From assembly GCA_022496205.1 (NCBI GenBank), contig WTXD01000016.1, positions 434,001-498,000 of the forward strand: a stretch of DNA of 64,000 bases, written 5' to 3'. This DNA comes from Gloeopeniophorella convolvens (Eukaryota > Basidiomycota > Agaricomycetes > Russulales). Shown piece by piece: positions 1-13,029 of the stretch. The translations under genes were made by a program, and so were the position numbers. The notes under the pieces were generated by a model. It made no database searches and was not told where the DNA came from. It saw nothing but the letters and a program-made list of their open reading frames with translations. How positions within the stretch are numbered: the stretch's first letter is position 1; each line of letters begins with the position of its first letter.

Positions 1-2457
<2,457 letters not shown>

Positions 2458-2728
2458 GACAGCGGTTGTTGTTGTTGAAGTCTGAGGGCTGTCTAGGACT
2501 CTATATTTCGTTACCTGTCGTGAATGTAGAGGCTAGGTATATGCGAGTGTCGTCGACGTGGAGTTGAAGGAGTCGCGCAGCTTAACAGTGTCACTTGATT
2601 AAGCACTGCTTCATCGTTACATAAGCAGACTACCGGCCCATTTCGGCACGACTCGACCTCGTCAACACTTTCACTCACTCATCGGCTCCAGTGACAAACG
2701 GTTCTTTCTCTTTCTTTTCTTTTATTCA

Positions 2729-4118
2729 ATGTCATCTCCCCCGCCAGGCAACCCAGATGGCGGAATATTTGACGACTACCCAGTAGACCGCAAGTCATGC
2801 AAGCTCCTCGGCACCACCGCCCTCGTGCGTGCTCCCTTCTTCGCTCGCGCGCACAGTGCTCACACCACACCGCCTGCGCGCAGATTGTGCAGGCCCTCAT
2901 GGGCGTGCTCGTCATTGCCTCGCTCCTCTTCAAGCGCCATAGAGAAAAGCCAATGCGGCCCTGGCGCATCTGGTGCGTGCCGGTGCCGCCCGCAGTCGCG
3001 TGCTCACCCCGCGCCACCGCCGCCGCAGGCTGTTCGACGTGTCCAAGCAGATCGTCGGGCAGATGTTCGTGCACGGCGTGAACGTGCTCATCTCCGACGT
3101 CGGCTCGACCCGCTCCTCCGGCAACGCCTGCGTCTTCTACTTCCTCAACATCCTCATCGACACCACCCTCGGTGCGTCCCCACGCGCCTGCGCGCGTCAG
3201 ACCGCTTACGCGACACGCAGGCGTCGGCGTCATCTACTTCATCCTGCACCTCCTCACCTGGCTCTTCACCGACAAGCTCCAGCTCAAGGGCTTCCAGTCC
3301 GGCCAGTACGGCACCCCGCCGGCCGTCGGCTACTGGCTGCGCCAGGCCGCCGTCTACGTCGTCGCGCTCACCTCGATGAAGCTCCTCGTCGTCGCGCTCC
3401 TCGCGTCCTGGCACGGCATCCTCGACATCGGCGCGTGGATGCTCAGCTGGCTCGGCACCAGCGAGGCCGCCCAGGTCATCTTGTGCGTCGCCCCGCTCCA
3501 CGAGCGCCTATCCGCCCCGCCAACTCACACTTGCGCAACAGCACGATGGGCCTCTTCCCGATCTTCATGAACATCGTCCAGTTCTGGCTCATCGACTCGA
3601 TCGTCAAAGCGGGCGGCACGGGCGTCGCGCTCCCGGCCGACTCGCCGCGCACCTCGCTCGACCGCCAGCCGCTCTTCGCGCCTAACGACGACCTCGACGA
3701 TGACGACGAGTCGGACGACGCGCTCGGTGCGCCCCTGCCAAAGCGCGACATCGAGGCGGGCCTACCGCACGCGCACCTCTCGCGCCGCTCGACCGACTCG
3801 ACGCACACATACCCGCCCAGCGCTCCCGGCTCCCCAACGCCCGCTCCCGCACCCGCGCCCGTGCGGTCGAGCAGCATGTCGCCCACGCGGCTCCCCGCGC
3901 GGCGCGTCCGCTCGCCGCCCGCGCCGCTGCTCCCGCGCTCGCCGATGGTGCCCGCGCTCAACTCGCCCGACGCGCAGCGGGACAAGGACGAGTGGGCCGC
4001 GTGGGACGGCGAGGGCGACGCGGACGAGTGGGCGGAGCGCGTTGGGGAGGAGGAGTGGACTGGCCGGCGCGCGGCGGCCGCGCAGGGCACGGTGGACAGC
4101 GTCTGGCGCGAGTCGTGA
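2729..4118 (+). CDS. STIMATE-family multi-pass membrane protein
   Basis: Five exons read cleanly: 2729-2824, 2884-2972, 3029-3171, 3221-3482 and 3542-4118, giving 388 residues. The first half has several hydrophobic segments (ALMGVLVIASLLF; VFYFLNILIDTTLGVGVIYF; a segment around VYVVALTSMKLLVVALLAS; FMNIVQFWLIDSI) around a conserved core KQIVGQMFVHGVNVL and a G-rich loop ending GNACVFYFLN. This layout matches the STIMATE/TMEM110 family, annotated in fungi as vacuolar membrane proteins; the animal member is an ER protein that promotes STIM1-dependent calcium entry at ER-plasma membrane contacts. Fungi lack STIM1, so the fungal role is unknown. The C-terminal third is hydrophilic, Ser/Pro-rich and acidic, and is probably cytosolic and disordered. 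Confidence 0.85.
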
Positions 4119-4931
4119 CCGCGGCGACGACATAGCATATGCATATACCTGGGGGCCCGCACTCGGCTCATTCTGCCATGCATGCACGCGCATCAGACTC
4201 TGTACATTTATCCTCATTTAACTGCTGCTGGGATGTTGCGCGTTTGTGTTGTTTTGTGTGTAGGTGCTTCGGCGACTTGTGCGGGGTCAGCGAAGGTCCC
4301 ACGTAAAAACTGTGACGTTAGTGATGCACATGACCCAGCACTGCTGACAAATATTGCACAGCCTCTGGAGAAACTGATGGGTCCCTGGGAAAGAAGTGCT
4401 ACATATGGAAGTTTCGAAGGGGTGAACAATGAGCCTGTGCCTTGAACCTTAAAGAACACCCCAGAACATACCGTGGGAAGCACCCCAGAACCTTATTGTA
4501 GTGTAGTATATAAGGGCAGTCTTTTTGCCCCTTTAGCCTTTTTCTCCTTAGGCCCCAACCATCATCAAGGTCATCCATCTTCCTTAGTGGTGACTTGAAT
4601 AAATTTGGTGACATAGTATTTATCTACAGTACTGGCCTCTCTCTTGAGCAACACTGAGGCATCAAGCACAAGTGTACTCACCACATCATATCAAATCACC
4701 TCACCTCTACAAATCTTTGCAAAAAGTCAAAGCACTGCTTTAGTAAGACTGGGCTCTAAAAACTCAAGCACAAGCTTATCAAGCAGAATGCCCCCAGTCT
4801 TCAGAAGAAGGTCACTCGACACCTATCACCCATACCCAGCCACAACAAGGTTCAGAGGGCCACTTGCTCCACTTTCACCTTCGCACCTGACTAATCGAGC
4901 CGGAAACGCGCGGCCCGCCCGTTCTCTCCCG
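4119..4931. mobile_element. AT-rich LTR-like insertion between two GC-rich genes
   Basis: From about 4200 to 4870 base composition drops well below the flanking genes. Inside are a TATA motif (tatataa, 4507-4513) and, about 90 bases downstream, a polyadenylation signal (aataaa, 4598-4603), the U3-R arrangement of a long terminal repeat. A TGTGACG start occurs near 4312, but I could not find a convincing CA-end with a matching target-site duplication, so the borders are unproven. An open frame (4644 onward) runs from it into the downstream Clr2-like gene. A degraded solo LTR is the most likely reading; a long AT-rich 5' leader is the alternative. Confidence 0.35.
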
Positions 4932-5774
4932 ATGAACACCAACGCGGTTATCGACTTGACAAACGAGGACGACATCTCCCCCATCGAGATACCCTTGAAA
5001 CTGGGCCGCGACGGCTACAGTGTCAAGACCGACAACTTTCGCGTCCTCGACAATGTCATCGGGATCAAAGTTTCCGACGCCGACTCGCGCATCGTTCCGA
5101 ACGAGCAGCAGCGCCGCCGCACATACGACCAGCATGGCAAAGTCTCGCAGCATGTGCAGATCGACAACCTCGACGCAACATTCCAGCACTGGATGGACGT
5201 TATAGGCCCGTACCTCGCCGACTGGGTGCTCGAGCTGGACAAAGATAGTACGTTGCGCCCTCTCCGCGGTGACACCGTTTCTACCCTACTGACACGCCGC
5301 CTTCCCATAGCCAAAGTGCCCTGGAGGCTCCTCAAATTCCCCGACGGCTACTCCCTCTGGGTGCACTTGAAGGCCGATCAGAACGACCCCGCGAACCCGC
5401 GCAAGGACGCGTACCTCTACGGCGCGTCGTCCAAACGACGCGACGGTACACTCGGCCCAGTCATCTTCCGCTCGCCGAGGGAGTTTGTCGGGCACGCCAT
5501 CTGGCTCATGCACGGCAAGCGCGGCCAGTGTATGTGCAAGTACTGCACGCCGGGGCAGACTCAGATCCAAATCAACCGGCGGCTGAACCGCAGGCGCGAG
5601 GAGGACGAGGACGAGGACGAGGACAGGGACGAGGATCAGGAGGGCGGCGGCAGCCGTGCGGCGCGGAGCACTCGTGGCGCGCGTGGCGCGCACGTAGGCA
5701 ACGACGAGTCGCGTCCGGTGAGGGCGAAGGACTACCGCACGTTCCCGGAGGGGCAGGGCCCCTACGGCGCGTGA
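4932..5774 (+). CDS. Clr2-type transcription silencing factor (N-terminal domain)
   Basis: The protein resembles the cryptic loci regulator 2 N-terminal domain found in many Agaricomycete proteins: VPWRLLKFPDGYSLW, a PRKDAYLYG block, FRSPREFVGHAIWLM and a closing Cys-x-Cys-x-x-Cys element (CMCKYC). In fission yeast Clr2 belongs to the SHREC complex that silences heterochromatin; here a nuclear chromatin role is inferred. The C-terminus carries a long Glu/Asp run (EEDEDEDEDRDEDQE). A 63-base intron, 5248-5310, has good GT/AG ends, but its length is a multiple of three and its frame is open, so retention is possible. I start at ATG 4932 (MNTNAVIDLTNEDD), where GC content returns to normal; in-frame ATGs at 4788 and 4644 would extend it into the AT-rich insertion. 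The usual C-terminal Clr2 domain is absent. Confidence 0.7.
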   Translation: MNTNAVIDLTNEDDISPIEIPLKLGRDGYSVKTDNFRVLDNVIGIKVSDADSRIVPNEQQRRRTYDQHGKVSQHVQIDNLDATFQHWMDVIGPYLADWVLELDKDSTLRPLRGDTVSTLLTRRLPIAKVPWRLLKFPDGYSLWVHLKADQNDPANPRKDAYLYGASSKRRDGTLGPVIFRSPREFVGHAIWLMHGKRGQCMCKYCTPGQTQIQINRRLNRRREEDEDEDEDRDEDQEGGGSRAARSTRGARGAHVGNDESRPVRAKDYRTFPEGQGPYGA

Positions 5775-6273
5775 GGGGAGGAGAACAAGCGCAAGGAAAG
5801 GAAAGTGCGCACCGAAGGAATCTAGACGGAACCCGTCTCTCTGTGCTTATATCGCTATCACATCGCTATCGCTCTACTTTGTCTTTCTCTTCTCTGCCGT
5901 AGCCCGCCGCGCTGGACGCTCACCCTTGCCCCCGCCCTAGATCGCTGGTCGGCGGGGCCGTCTGGCGTGTGCGGTATCTCGGCTTGTTTTTACGTATGGG
6001 CTCTTTTCGTACGAATGCGTAGTCGCGGCGTTATGTGCGTTTGTGAATGGATCGGAAACAAAGTGCTTGCTTACAGTCTCGGAAATACAAGTTGATTGCG
6101 CGAATGAAACGACGAGTGACAGCAGCGAGAATCGGGTTGATATACACAGCGTTCGTGTGTGAGACAAGATAAACGACAACGCGAGTGCGCGGTGAGAAAG
6201 CGGCCCCCTATGTAACAAACACTGCGCAGTTGATTGGAACAACAGCGCCGACCGAGCACGCGCACACATCTGC
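5775..6273. other. Convergent 3' flanks, no gene seen
   Basis: This 499-base gap separates the stop of the Clr2-like gene from the stop of the Virilizer gene on the other strand. It should hold both 3' UTRs. No open frame with protein-like composition was found. Confidence 0.5.
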
Positions 6274-9200
6274 TCACGCGCCGAACGGCGGCCCGAGCCC
6301 GTGCATGCCCGCCCCGACGTACGGGTTCGGCGGCAGCGCCATCGTCCCCACCACCGGCGACACCTCCACCGCGCTCTGGAACTCCTACATCGCGCATCAG
6401 CACCCACCCGCGTACCACACACAACAGAGCACTCACATCGACGTGCGTGCTCGGCATGCGGCTCGTGTTCTGCCGCGCGCTCGGCGCGGCGCGCAGCGCG
6501 CGAAAGTCGTTCGCCGCGTACGTCTTGGTGAGCCCCGTCACCGCCGGGCTGCGCAGCAGCGCCGTCGGCGGCGACACCGTGACCATGCCCAGCACGCCCT
6601 GCGCGAGCGGCGGCGTGCGCGGCGCGTCGCGCGCGCGCAGCAGCCCCGCCAGCGCGCCCGGCGACATCCACAGCCCCGCGCCCTCCCTCTCCCCGTCCCC
6701 ATCCTCATCGCTGTCCTCGGCAGGCGCCGGCGCGAGCGGAAAGTCCTCCGATGCAGGCTCGAGCCCCGCGCGCACGCGCGCGATCCCCGCGCGCGCGGTG
6801 CCCGGCAGCGCGCGCCCGAGCGCGCCGCACAGCGCGCCGAACGCGTCGCCGCCGACGCCGCGCAGCGTGCCGAGCTGCGGGAGCCCCGCGTGCGCGGCGC
6901 CGCGGAGGCGCTCGAGCAGGCCCAGCGCCGCGCGCGCTTCGGCGGGGGTGAGCGTGGGCGCGGGTGTGGGTGTGGGCGGGGTGGTGGTGGTGGCGCGGCG
7001 GGCGAGGGCGAGGAGCGCGGTGCCCGAGGCGCGCGCGAGGCGCTCTGGGTCGATGGCGCGGATCGGGACGTGGCGCAGCGCGTGCAGCGCGCGTGCGAGC
7101 GGGATGTCGTCGTCATCGTCGTTGTCGGCCTCGGTGGTGGGTGTGGGCGGGTGCTGCGCGGCGTCGAGATAGAACAGCGCGAGCGCGAATGCCAGCCCGG
7201 GGTCCACCTCTTCCTCCTCATCTTCTTCCTCTGCACCCTCCGCGCGGTCCAACAGCGCCGCGCCGAGCCTCGCCACGCCACGCCGCGCGACGCCCGCGCC
7301 CGCAAGCGCGCCCACCGCGCCCGCCAACACGCCCGCCGCCTCCCTAGGCGCACGCACAAACGCCCGCACGCGCGGCACCGCACACACGAGCGCACACAGC
7401 ACGCGCAGCCCCCCCTGCGCCGCGCGCGCGCGCACCCTGCGCAGCTCCGCGCCGTCCCGGGGCCCCGGCGCCCGCAGCGCCCGCAGCTCGGCGAGCACGA
7501 GCCACTCCGCGGCGCCGAGCGCGCCGCGCGCGTCGAGCGCGGCGGCGTGACGCAGGAGGCGCGCGCGCAGGGCGGGCGGGAGCGCGCGCGCGGCGGCGGC
7601 GAGCGCGGGGAGCGCGGCGGCGAGCGGCGCGGGGTTGGTGGGGCTGCTGTCGGGGGGCAGGACGTGCTCGAGGAGATCGAGCGCCGCGCGCGGGGCGTCG
7701 CTCAGCGCGCGCGGGGGCGCGGCGAGGCGCCGGAGGAGCACGCGCAGCGCGAGGTCCGGCGGGAGCAGGCGGCGCAGCGCGCGCGGGGCGGCGGCGTGCA
7801 GCGCGCGCGCGACGGCGGCGAGGTCGGGCGCGGCGGACGGCGCGGCGCGCGCGGCGGCGCCGTGCAGGTCCGCGAGCGCGTGCACGAGCGCGCGCGCGGC
7901 GCGCCCTGGGAGCGGGTGCGCCGGGACGAGGCGCGCGAGGAGCGCGAGGAGTTCCTGTGCGCCGGCTAGGACGTCCGCGAGCGCGGCGCGCTGGGGGGTG
8001 CGCGCGCGCGGCGGGGGCGGCGCGAGGCCGAAGTGCGCGCGCGCGTCGGCGGCGAGGGCCTCGAGCGCGGCGAGGAGGTGCAGCGGGAGTCCGTGCGCGG
8101 CGCGCGCCCAGAGCGCGCGCAGGACGGCGTCTTCGCCGTCGGGGGTGTCGAGCTCGTGCGCGAGGACGGCGGCGGCGGTGCGCAGCGTGCGCAGGGCGGC
8201 GGGCGGGATGGGGGCGGGGGGCGGCGCGAGGAGCGCGTCGAGCGCGCTGGGGAGCGCGGTGTCGGCGAGCGTGCGCAGCGCGGCGAGCTCGGTGGCGTTG
8301 AAGGCGGAGAAGCCGGGCTGGAGCGCGAGGATGCAGCGCGCGAGGTGCGGGGAGTGCAGGGCGTTCGGGTCGCGCGTGAGCGCGTGCAGGATCTGCTCCG
8401 CGGCGATGCTGGCGCGCGTCGGGGTGTCGTCGTCGGTCATGCATTCGAGGCGGAAGATCATCTGGCGGAGGAGGAGCAGGTAATTCAGGACCTGCGCGCC
8501 GCCAGTTCGTCAGTCCGCTCCTCGACAAAGAAAGGAGCAGGGCGCGCGCACCTCGCGATAGCCCGGCGCGGTCTGCCACACGCGCATCACGCCAAACACG
8601 CGCGCGCGGCACATCTCGTTCGGCACGCTGTCCGCCCACGCATACGCCGCCAGCACGCCCGCGACGCCGACCCAGCGCCTGAGCTCGCCGAGCGCCGGCG
8701 CGGCGCCGACGCGCGCGGCGAGGTCGGGGTGCGCGATGAACGCGTGCAGCGCGACGCCGAACGAGGGCTCGTCGCCGCCGAGGTCGCGCAGCGCCTCGCG
8801 CGCGGCATCGTCCAGCCCGTCGTCCATGTCGATCGCGGCGGCTAGCGCGGCCCACCCGCGCAGGCGCACGAGCACGCGCTGCGCCGCGCGCTGCACGTAC
8901 GCGTCGACGCCGGCGCCGCGCGCGAGCGTCTCGAGCGGCTCGGAGAGGCGCGCGGCGGCCAGGGCGCGCGCGATGTCGGGGTTGGCGGCGGCGACGAGGA
9001 GGTGCTCGAGCGTGTCCTCGTCCATTGTCGAGGCGTCGAAGATCGCTGGGAGGTCGAGGCGGTCCTGGGGGGGGGGGGGTCCTTAGCTGGGCGCGCGCAT
9101 ACAAGAGGGTGGCACGCACGGTGAGAAGCCGGGGGAGCTCGCGGTGCTGGCACGCGACGCGGGACAGTATGCCCGCGACATAGTACGCCCGGTCGCCGCT

Positions 9201-10163
9201 CTGCACGCGTCAGGAGAGATACCGAGGTGGGCCGCGCCACGCACCCTATGCCCGACCGCGTCCGCGACGCGGTCCGCAAAGCGCTGGAGCACCGCGAGCG
9301 GCACGTCGTCCGCGACGGGCTGGCTGACGAGCCCGTACGCGTACTCGAGATCAAAGCCCATCGGGTCGTCGCCCGCGTCGTCGTCGAGGTCGGGGTGGAG
9401 GTACGGAAAGGCGGGGCGGTCCCAGTCGTCGCTGGCGGGCTTGAGGCAGAACATGAGGCGGACGACGAGCGCGAGCGGCGGCGCGGCGGGGACGAGCGCG
9501 AGCAGCGCGCGCGGGAGCGCGGTCGGGTCGGCGGCGGCTGCGGGGTCGAGGGCGGGGGTGAGCGGGAGGGGCGCGAGGGCGGGGAGCGCGCGCGGGGTGT
9601 AGGCGGAGGGGGCGGAGGGCAGCTCGGAGGCGACGTCGCCGTAGATGGCGAGCGAGAGCTTGGTGAAGTTGCCCTGGACGATCATGAGGCGCGAGGCGAA
9701 CTGGCGCGCTGGGTCAGCTGCCAGGAGCGGCGCGATGAGCAAGGGGGGGTGCGGCGCACCTCGCCGCCCATGTCGACGGGAAAGTCGACGTGGCCGCCGG
9801 CGTACGCGATGGAGGTGGGCACGAGGACATTGGTCGCCTTTGCCTTGAGCTTGGGGTCGGTCGCGATGGGATGCGCGTTGAAGAAGACGTCGAGGACGAA
9901 CGCGTCGGGCGCGGTCTCCCTGGCGCGCGCCGCGTCAGCACAATGGGATAAACGGAGCCGCGCGGCACGACGGCACGCGGCGTGCGGCCGGGCGTCGGGG
10001 AGGCGACGACGACTTACGATACGAGCGCGGGAGCGTGTGCGAAGGGCTGGGCGCCGGCTGGGAAGACGCGGAGGGAGCGGACGCGAACGGGGGACGAGAA
10101 GCGGAGGGCGGCTAGGCGCGAGGGCCCTGCGGGTTCGAGGGTGCACCAGTGCAAGAGTAACAT
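6274..10163 (-). CDS. Virilizer homologue, m6A methyltransferase-complex scaffold
   Basis: Seven exons join in frame: 10163-10018, 9919-9760, 9700-9245, 9200-9120, 9064-8552, 8491-6437 and 6384-6274, giving 1173 residues. The N-terminus (LLLHWCTLEPAG...LRFSSPVRVRSLRVFPAG), then FVLDVFFNAHP and LSLAIYGDV, matches the VIR_N domain of metazoan Virilizer/KIAA1429 (equivalents there: a DLFFNN block and LTLAIYGSV). The extreme C-terminus RMPSTHVDEF also resembles the RPPSMHVDDF element of animal Virilizer. Between these ends the protein is an Ala/Leu/Arg-rich helical repeat with an acidic Glu/Asp patch. Virilizer scaffolds WTAP and the METTL3/METTL14 core in the nucleus. The family call is from recognised motifs, not a search. 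Very high GC produces long antisense open frames that are not genes. It is divergent from the Orm gene, 219 bp apart. Confidence 0.72.
9065..9119 (-). other. Intron with 13-base poly-C tract at acceptor
   Basis: Virilizer intron 4 has a GTGCGT donor and ends in a run of 13 C on the coding strand (G 9067-9079 on the plus strand) directly before the AG. This replaces the usual mixed pyrimidine tract and is a likely length-variable site. Confidence 0.6.
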
Positions 10164-10240
10164 GGTCAGAGCGAGGACATAGAGCGAGCGCAAGAGATCC
10201 TAGAGTTGCCTGGTAGAAACCTAGTAGTAAAAGTAGCAGA

Positions 10241-10279
10241 CCCTAGTAGTTGACCCTAGTAGTTGACCCAGTAGTTCAG
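10241..10279. repeat. 13-bp tandem repeat in shared promoter
   Basis: The unit ccctagtagttga occurs twice exactly (10241-10253 and 10254-10266) and a third time imperfectly (10267-10279). It lies midway in the 219-bp head-to-head region between the Virilizer and Orm genes, so it could carry a shared regulatory site. Confidence 0.6.
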
Positions 10280-10382
10280 CGTCAAGACCAAGAGGGGAAA
10301 CGGTCGGACGCGGTGCCGGTGGCTGAGACAGACGCGAGCACCGCCGCGCCGAGTGCCGACACACTCTTCTCCTCCTTCAACC

Positions 10383-11304
10383 ATGAGCGGCCTCAGCCCG
10401 CCCAGCATCACACGTCTCTCCATCCACACAGACCCCGCAACCGTCGCACAGCGCCGGCGCCGCAGCCCCAGCATCCTCAAGGTCGAGCACGTCGACAGCT
10501 CAAACGAGGAGACCCTCGACCAGGCCGCCTATGCCAACATCAACGCCGAGTGGGTCAACCGCAAGGGTGCGTGTGTCTGCTCTCTTCCTCAGCAGGCCCA
10601 CGGCAGCGCTCATGCGCGGTGGCAGGCGCGTGGATGATCCACCTCGTCCTCATCGCCACGGGCAAGGTCATCATCGACACCATCCCCGGCATGACTCAGA
10701 ACCTCTCCTGGACGGCCGTCAACCTCACCTACCTCGCCGTGCGCACAGCCCCGTATCATTTATTTTCCCTTTCGGCTGAGCGCGCGCGTGCCACAGTGCT
10801 CGTATCTCATGTTCCATTGGGTCACCGGCATCCCGTTCGACAACGAGCTGCACGGCGGCGCGTACGACGACCTCACGCTGTGGGAGCAGATCGACGGCGG
10901 CGCGCAAAACACGCCCTCGCGCAAGTGGCTCTTCTCCGTCCCCGTCGTCCTGTGCGCTCTATTTTACTTCCGGCTTCCAACGAGCGCTCACCGCTGCGCC
11001 CCCGCAGCTTCCTGCTCTCGACGCACTACACGAACTACAACCCGTGGCTGTTCGCAGTCAACCTCTCCGCGCTCATCTTCACGCTCGTGCCCAAGCTGCC
11101 CATGGTACGTCCCTTTGTTGATGCATGCATTGCTGCGCTTGACGCTGTGTACGGCAGGCCCACCGCCAGCGCCTGCGCATCCTCCCGGAGGAGCAGCCGT
11201 CGGGCATGGCGACGCCCATCACGCCACTCTCGGGCACGAGCACGCCGCCGGACTACTTCCGCGCGGCGCCCGAGATCCGCGTCACCGAGGCGCAGTTCCG
11301 TTGA
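10383..11304 (+). CDS. ORM1: ORMDL/Orm-family regulator of sphingolipid synthesis
   Basis: Orm proteins are four-helix ER membrane proteins that bind and restrain serine palmitoyltransferase. Exons 10383-10566, 10626-10738, 10797-10951, 11008-11104 and 11158-11304 give 231 residues. Signature blocks are NAEWVNRKGAWMIH, WTAVNLTYLACSYLMFHW, KGTPFD-like TGIPFDNELHGG, LWEQIDGG, SRKWLFSVPVVLFLLSTHY and the closing FTLVPKLP. The N-terminus is a Ser-rich cytosolic tail (RLSIHTD, RRRRSPSILKVEHVDSSNEE) like that phosphorylated by Ypk1 in yeast Orm1/2; that regulation is inferred. The start at 10383 is the first ATG in frame. A Thr/Ser-Pro-rich tail (TPITPLSGTSTPP) follows the last helix and is longer than in animal ORMDL. 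Confidence 0.93.
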
Positions 11305-11478
11305 CCCGCACACATGCAAGGAGGCAGTATCGCACCGCACATGCACGAGTCCATTGGTGCAGGCCCAGTTTGACTATATACGTATTACTACAGCTGCCGT
11401 TGACTTAGTTACGCTTCTTTCTGCTCGCTCTACAAGCCGTTTTGCGACGACGTGTCGTCGTCTTTTTGCAATGTTGCG

Positions 11479-12811
11479 TCAGGGCGCTGCGCCGTCTTGC
11501 GCGGGCGCAGCCTCGGCCTCCCGGAGCAGCTCCTGGTACTGCATCAAGCGTAGCCTGGTTCCGCCGTCAACACCCACACGCGCACGACGAGAATGACACC
11601 CACAGATTGCGCAGCAGCATGAGCACCGTGACCTTCCCGACGGCCGGGACGTACAGCGCCGCGCGGTCCCGCACGTCCGCCTCGAAGTTCTTCTCCGCCG
11701 CGACGTTCACGCACACGCACCCGTCCTTCAGCTGCGCCGTCGGCACCTTGTACCCCGCGCTCGGCACCGCCGCCACCACCACGTCCGAGAGCGCAAGGCA
11801 CGCGCGCAGGTCGAGCCCCGTCGCGCGCACGACGTGGTGCGGGTGGTACGCCCGCTCCGCCGCCACATCGGCGTCCGTGCCCGCCGCCGCGGGGCGCTTG
11901 GTGTACTCCTGGACCGAGTCGACGTCGACCGAAAAGACGCGCGCGCCGTCGTTCGCGAGCAGCGCCGCGAGCGGGCGGCCCACCACCTCCGAGCTGCCGC
12001 CGTCAGCGTCAGCGTCAGCCGCACAGTCGCGGGGGGCGCGCACCGGTTGATGACGGTGACGGTGCGCCCGTACGCGCGGTCGCCGTACGGCAGCAGCGCG
12101 TTGTACACGCCGACCGCCTCGAGCGCCTTGACGACGCCGAGCGGCGTGCACGGCAAGAGCGACTTGGCCGTGCCGGGCGGCGGCGGCGGCGCGTCCGATG
12201 CGCTGCCCTCGTGTGCACGTGCGGGTGCGGGGGCCGGCGCGAGCAGCTCGCGCGGCGCGATGAAGCGGATGCTGTGCGCGCGAAGTGAGTGAGTGAGTAA
12301 GTGAGTAAGTGTGTGTGGGGTGCGCGCGCACTTGTGGTAGAGGTTGTAGTGGAAGGTGTAGTGCAGCCCCTCGACGTCCTTGAGCGGCGAGACGATCTGC
12401 TGCAGGTAGTGGTCCTGCGCCCTCCCAAAGATCGGGTAATACACCTGTGCCCAGCGCCGTGCTCAGCGCACACGCACACCACGCGCGACTCCGGGTGCGC
12501 ACCATGATCCCATCGACGTCCGCGTCCGCGTTCGCCTCGATGATCGCCTCCTCCGCGCCGTCGCCATCCTGCGCGTCGGGATCCACCGCGCGCCCGACGG
12601 CGCGCAGCTCGAAGCGCACGCCGAGCGCGGCGCACTGCCTGCGCGTGAACTCGGCGTACGCGGCGCTGGGCGCGGAGGAGGTGGCGAGGATGCCGACGAG
12701 CGTGGGCGGGCGGGCGCCGGGCGGGCGGGCGGCGAGGGCGGTGCGGAGCTCGGCGAGGAAGGGCTGGGCGATGGAGTCGGCATTGAGGAGGACGCCTTTG
12801 GGCGCGGACAT
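11479..12811 (-). CDS. MTD1: NAD-dependent methylenetetrahydrofolate dehydrogenase
   Basis: This cytosolic enzyme oxidises 5,10-methylene-THF to methenyl-THF in one-carbon metabolism. Exons 12811-12503, 12444-12332, 12271-12044, 11993-11604 and 11554-11479 give 371 residues. Visible family motifs are DGIMVYYPIFG, QQIVSPLKDVEGLHYTFHYNLYHN, SLLPCTPLGVVKALE, VINRSEVVGRPLAALLANDGARV (Rossmann NAD-binding), FSVDVDSVQ and the C-terminal GKVTVLMLLRNLLRLMQYQE, all as in yeast Mtd1. The ATG begins MSAPKGVLLNADSIAQPFL. Intron 2 contains a (GTGA)n-like microsatellite at 12283-12313. The gene is divergent from the ARO8-type gene, with a tRNA-Arg gene in between. Confidence 0.93.
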
Positions 12812-12944
12812 TGTGTTGAGGTTACAGTTTGTAGCTCTGAGGATAATTTCAACGCAGGGGGAAGATTGTAAAGAGATAAGATTAGATTAGATGGGGTTGG
12901 AGTGGCTGCAAGGTTGTGATGCGGCTGAGGGAAGGACGGTGGTA

Positions 12945-13029
12945 GCCCTCGTTGTCTAATGGTTATGACGTCAGACTTCTACAACGAGGTGGCATCTGGA
13001 GGTTCCGGGTTCGAGTCCCGGCGGGGGTA
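12945..13029 (+). tRNA. tRNA-Arg(TCT) with 12-nt intron
   Basis: The acceptor stem GCCCTCG (12945-12951) pairs with CGGGGGT (13022-13028) with two G-U pairs, followed by discriminator A. The D-arm is GTC/GAC around TAATGGTTAT. The anticodon stem TCAGA (12971-12975) pairs with TCTGG (12995-12999). The loop is CTTCTA + intron + A, with anticodon TCT at 12978-12980. The intron CAACGAGGTGGC (12982-12993) sits after position 37, the standard place. The T-arm is CCGGG-TTCGAGT-CCCGG. A TTTTT pol III terminator follows at about 13039-13045. The mature loop CTTCTAA agrees with yeast tRNA-Arg(UCU). Confidence 0.9.

Noticed and set aside
6185..7969. 594-codon plus-strand open frame
   Set aside because: It lies antisense to the Virilizer exon 6, consists of Arg/Ala-rich low-complexity sequence caused by GC-rich third positions, and has no splice or motif support.
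7344..9206. 620-codon minus-strand open frame with Arg/Pro-rich sequence
   Set aside because: Only its first about 28 codons are real (Virilizer exon 4, AYYVAGILSRVACQHREL); the remainder reads a shifted frame through introns and neighbouring exons.
9227..10216. 329-codon plus-strand open frame
   Set aside because: Antisense to Virilizer exons 1-3; Glu/Gly/Arg-rich shadow without domain.
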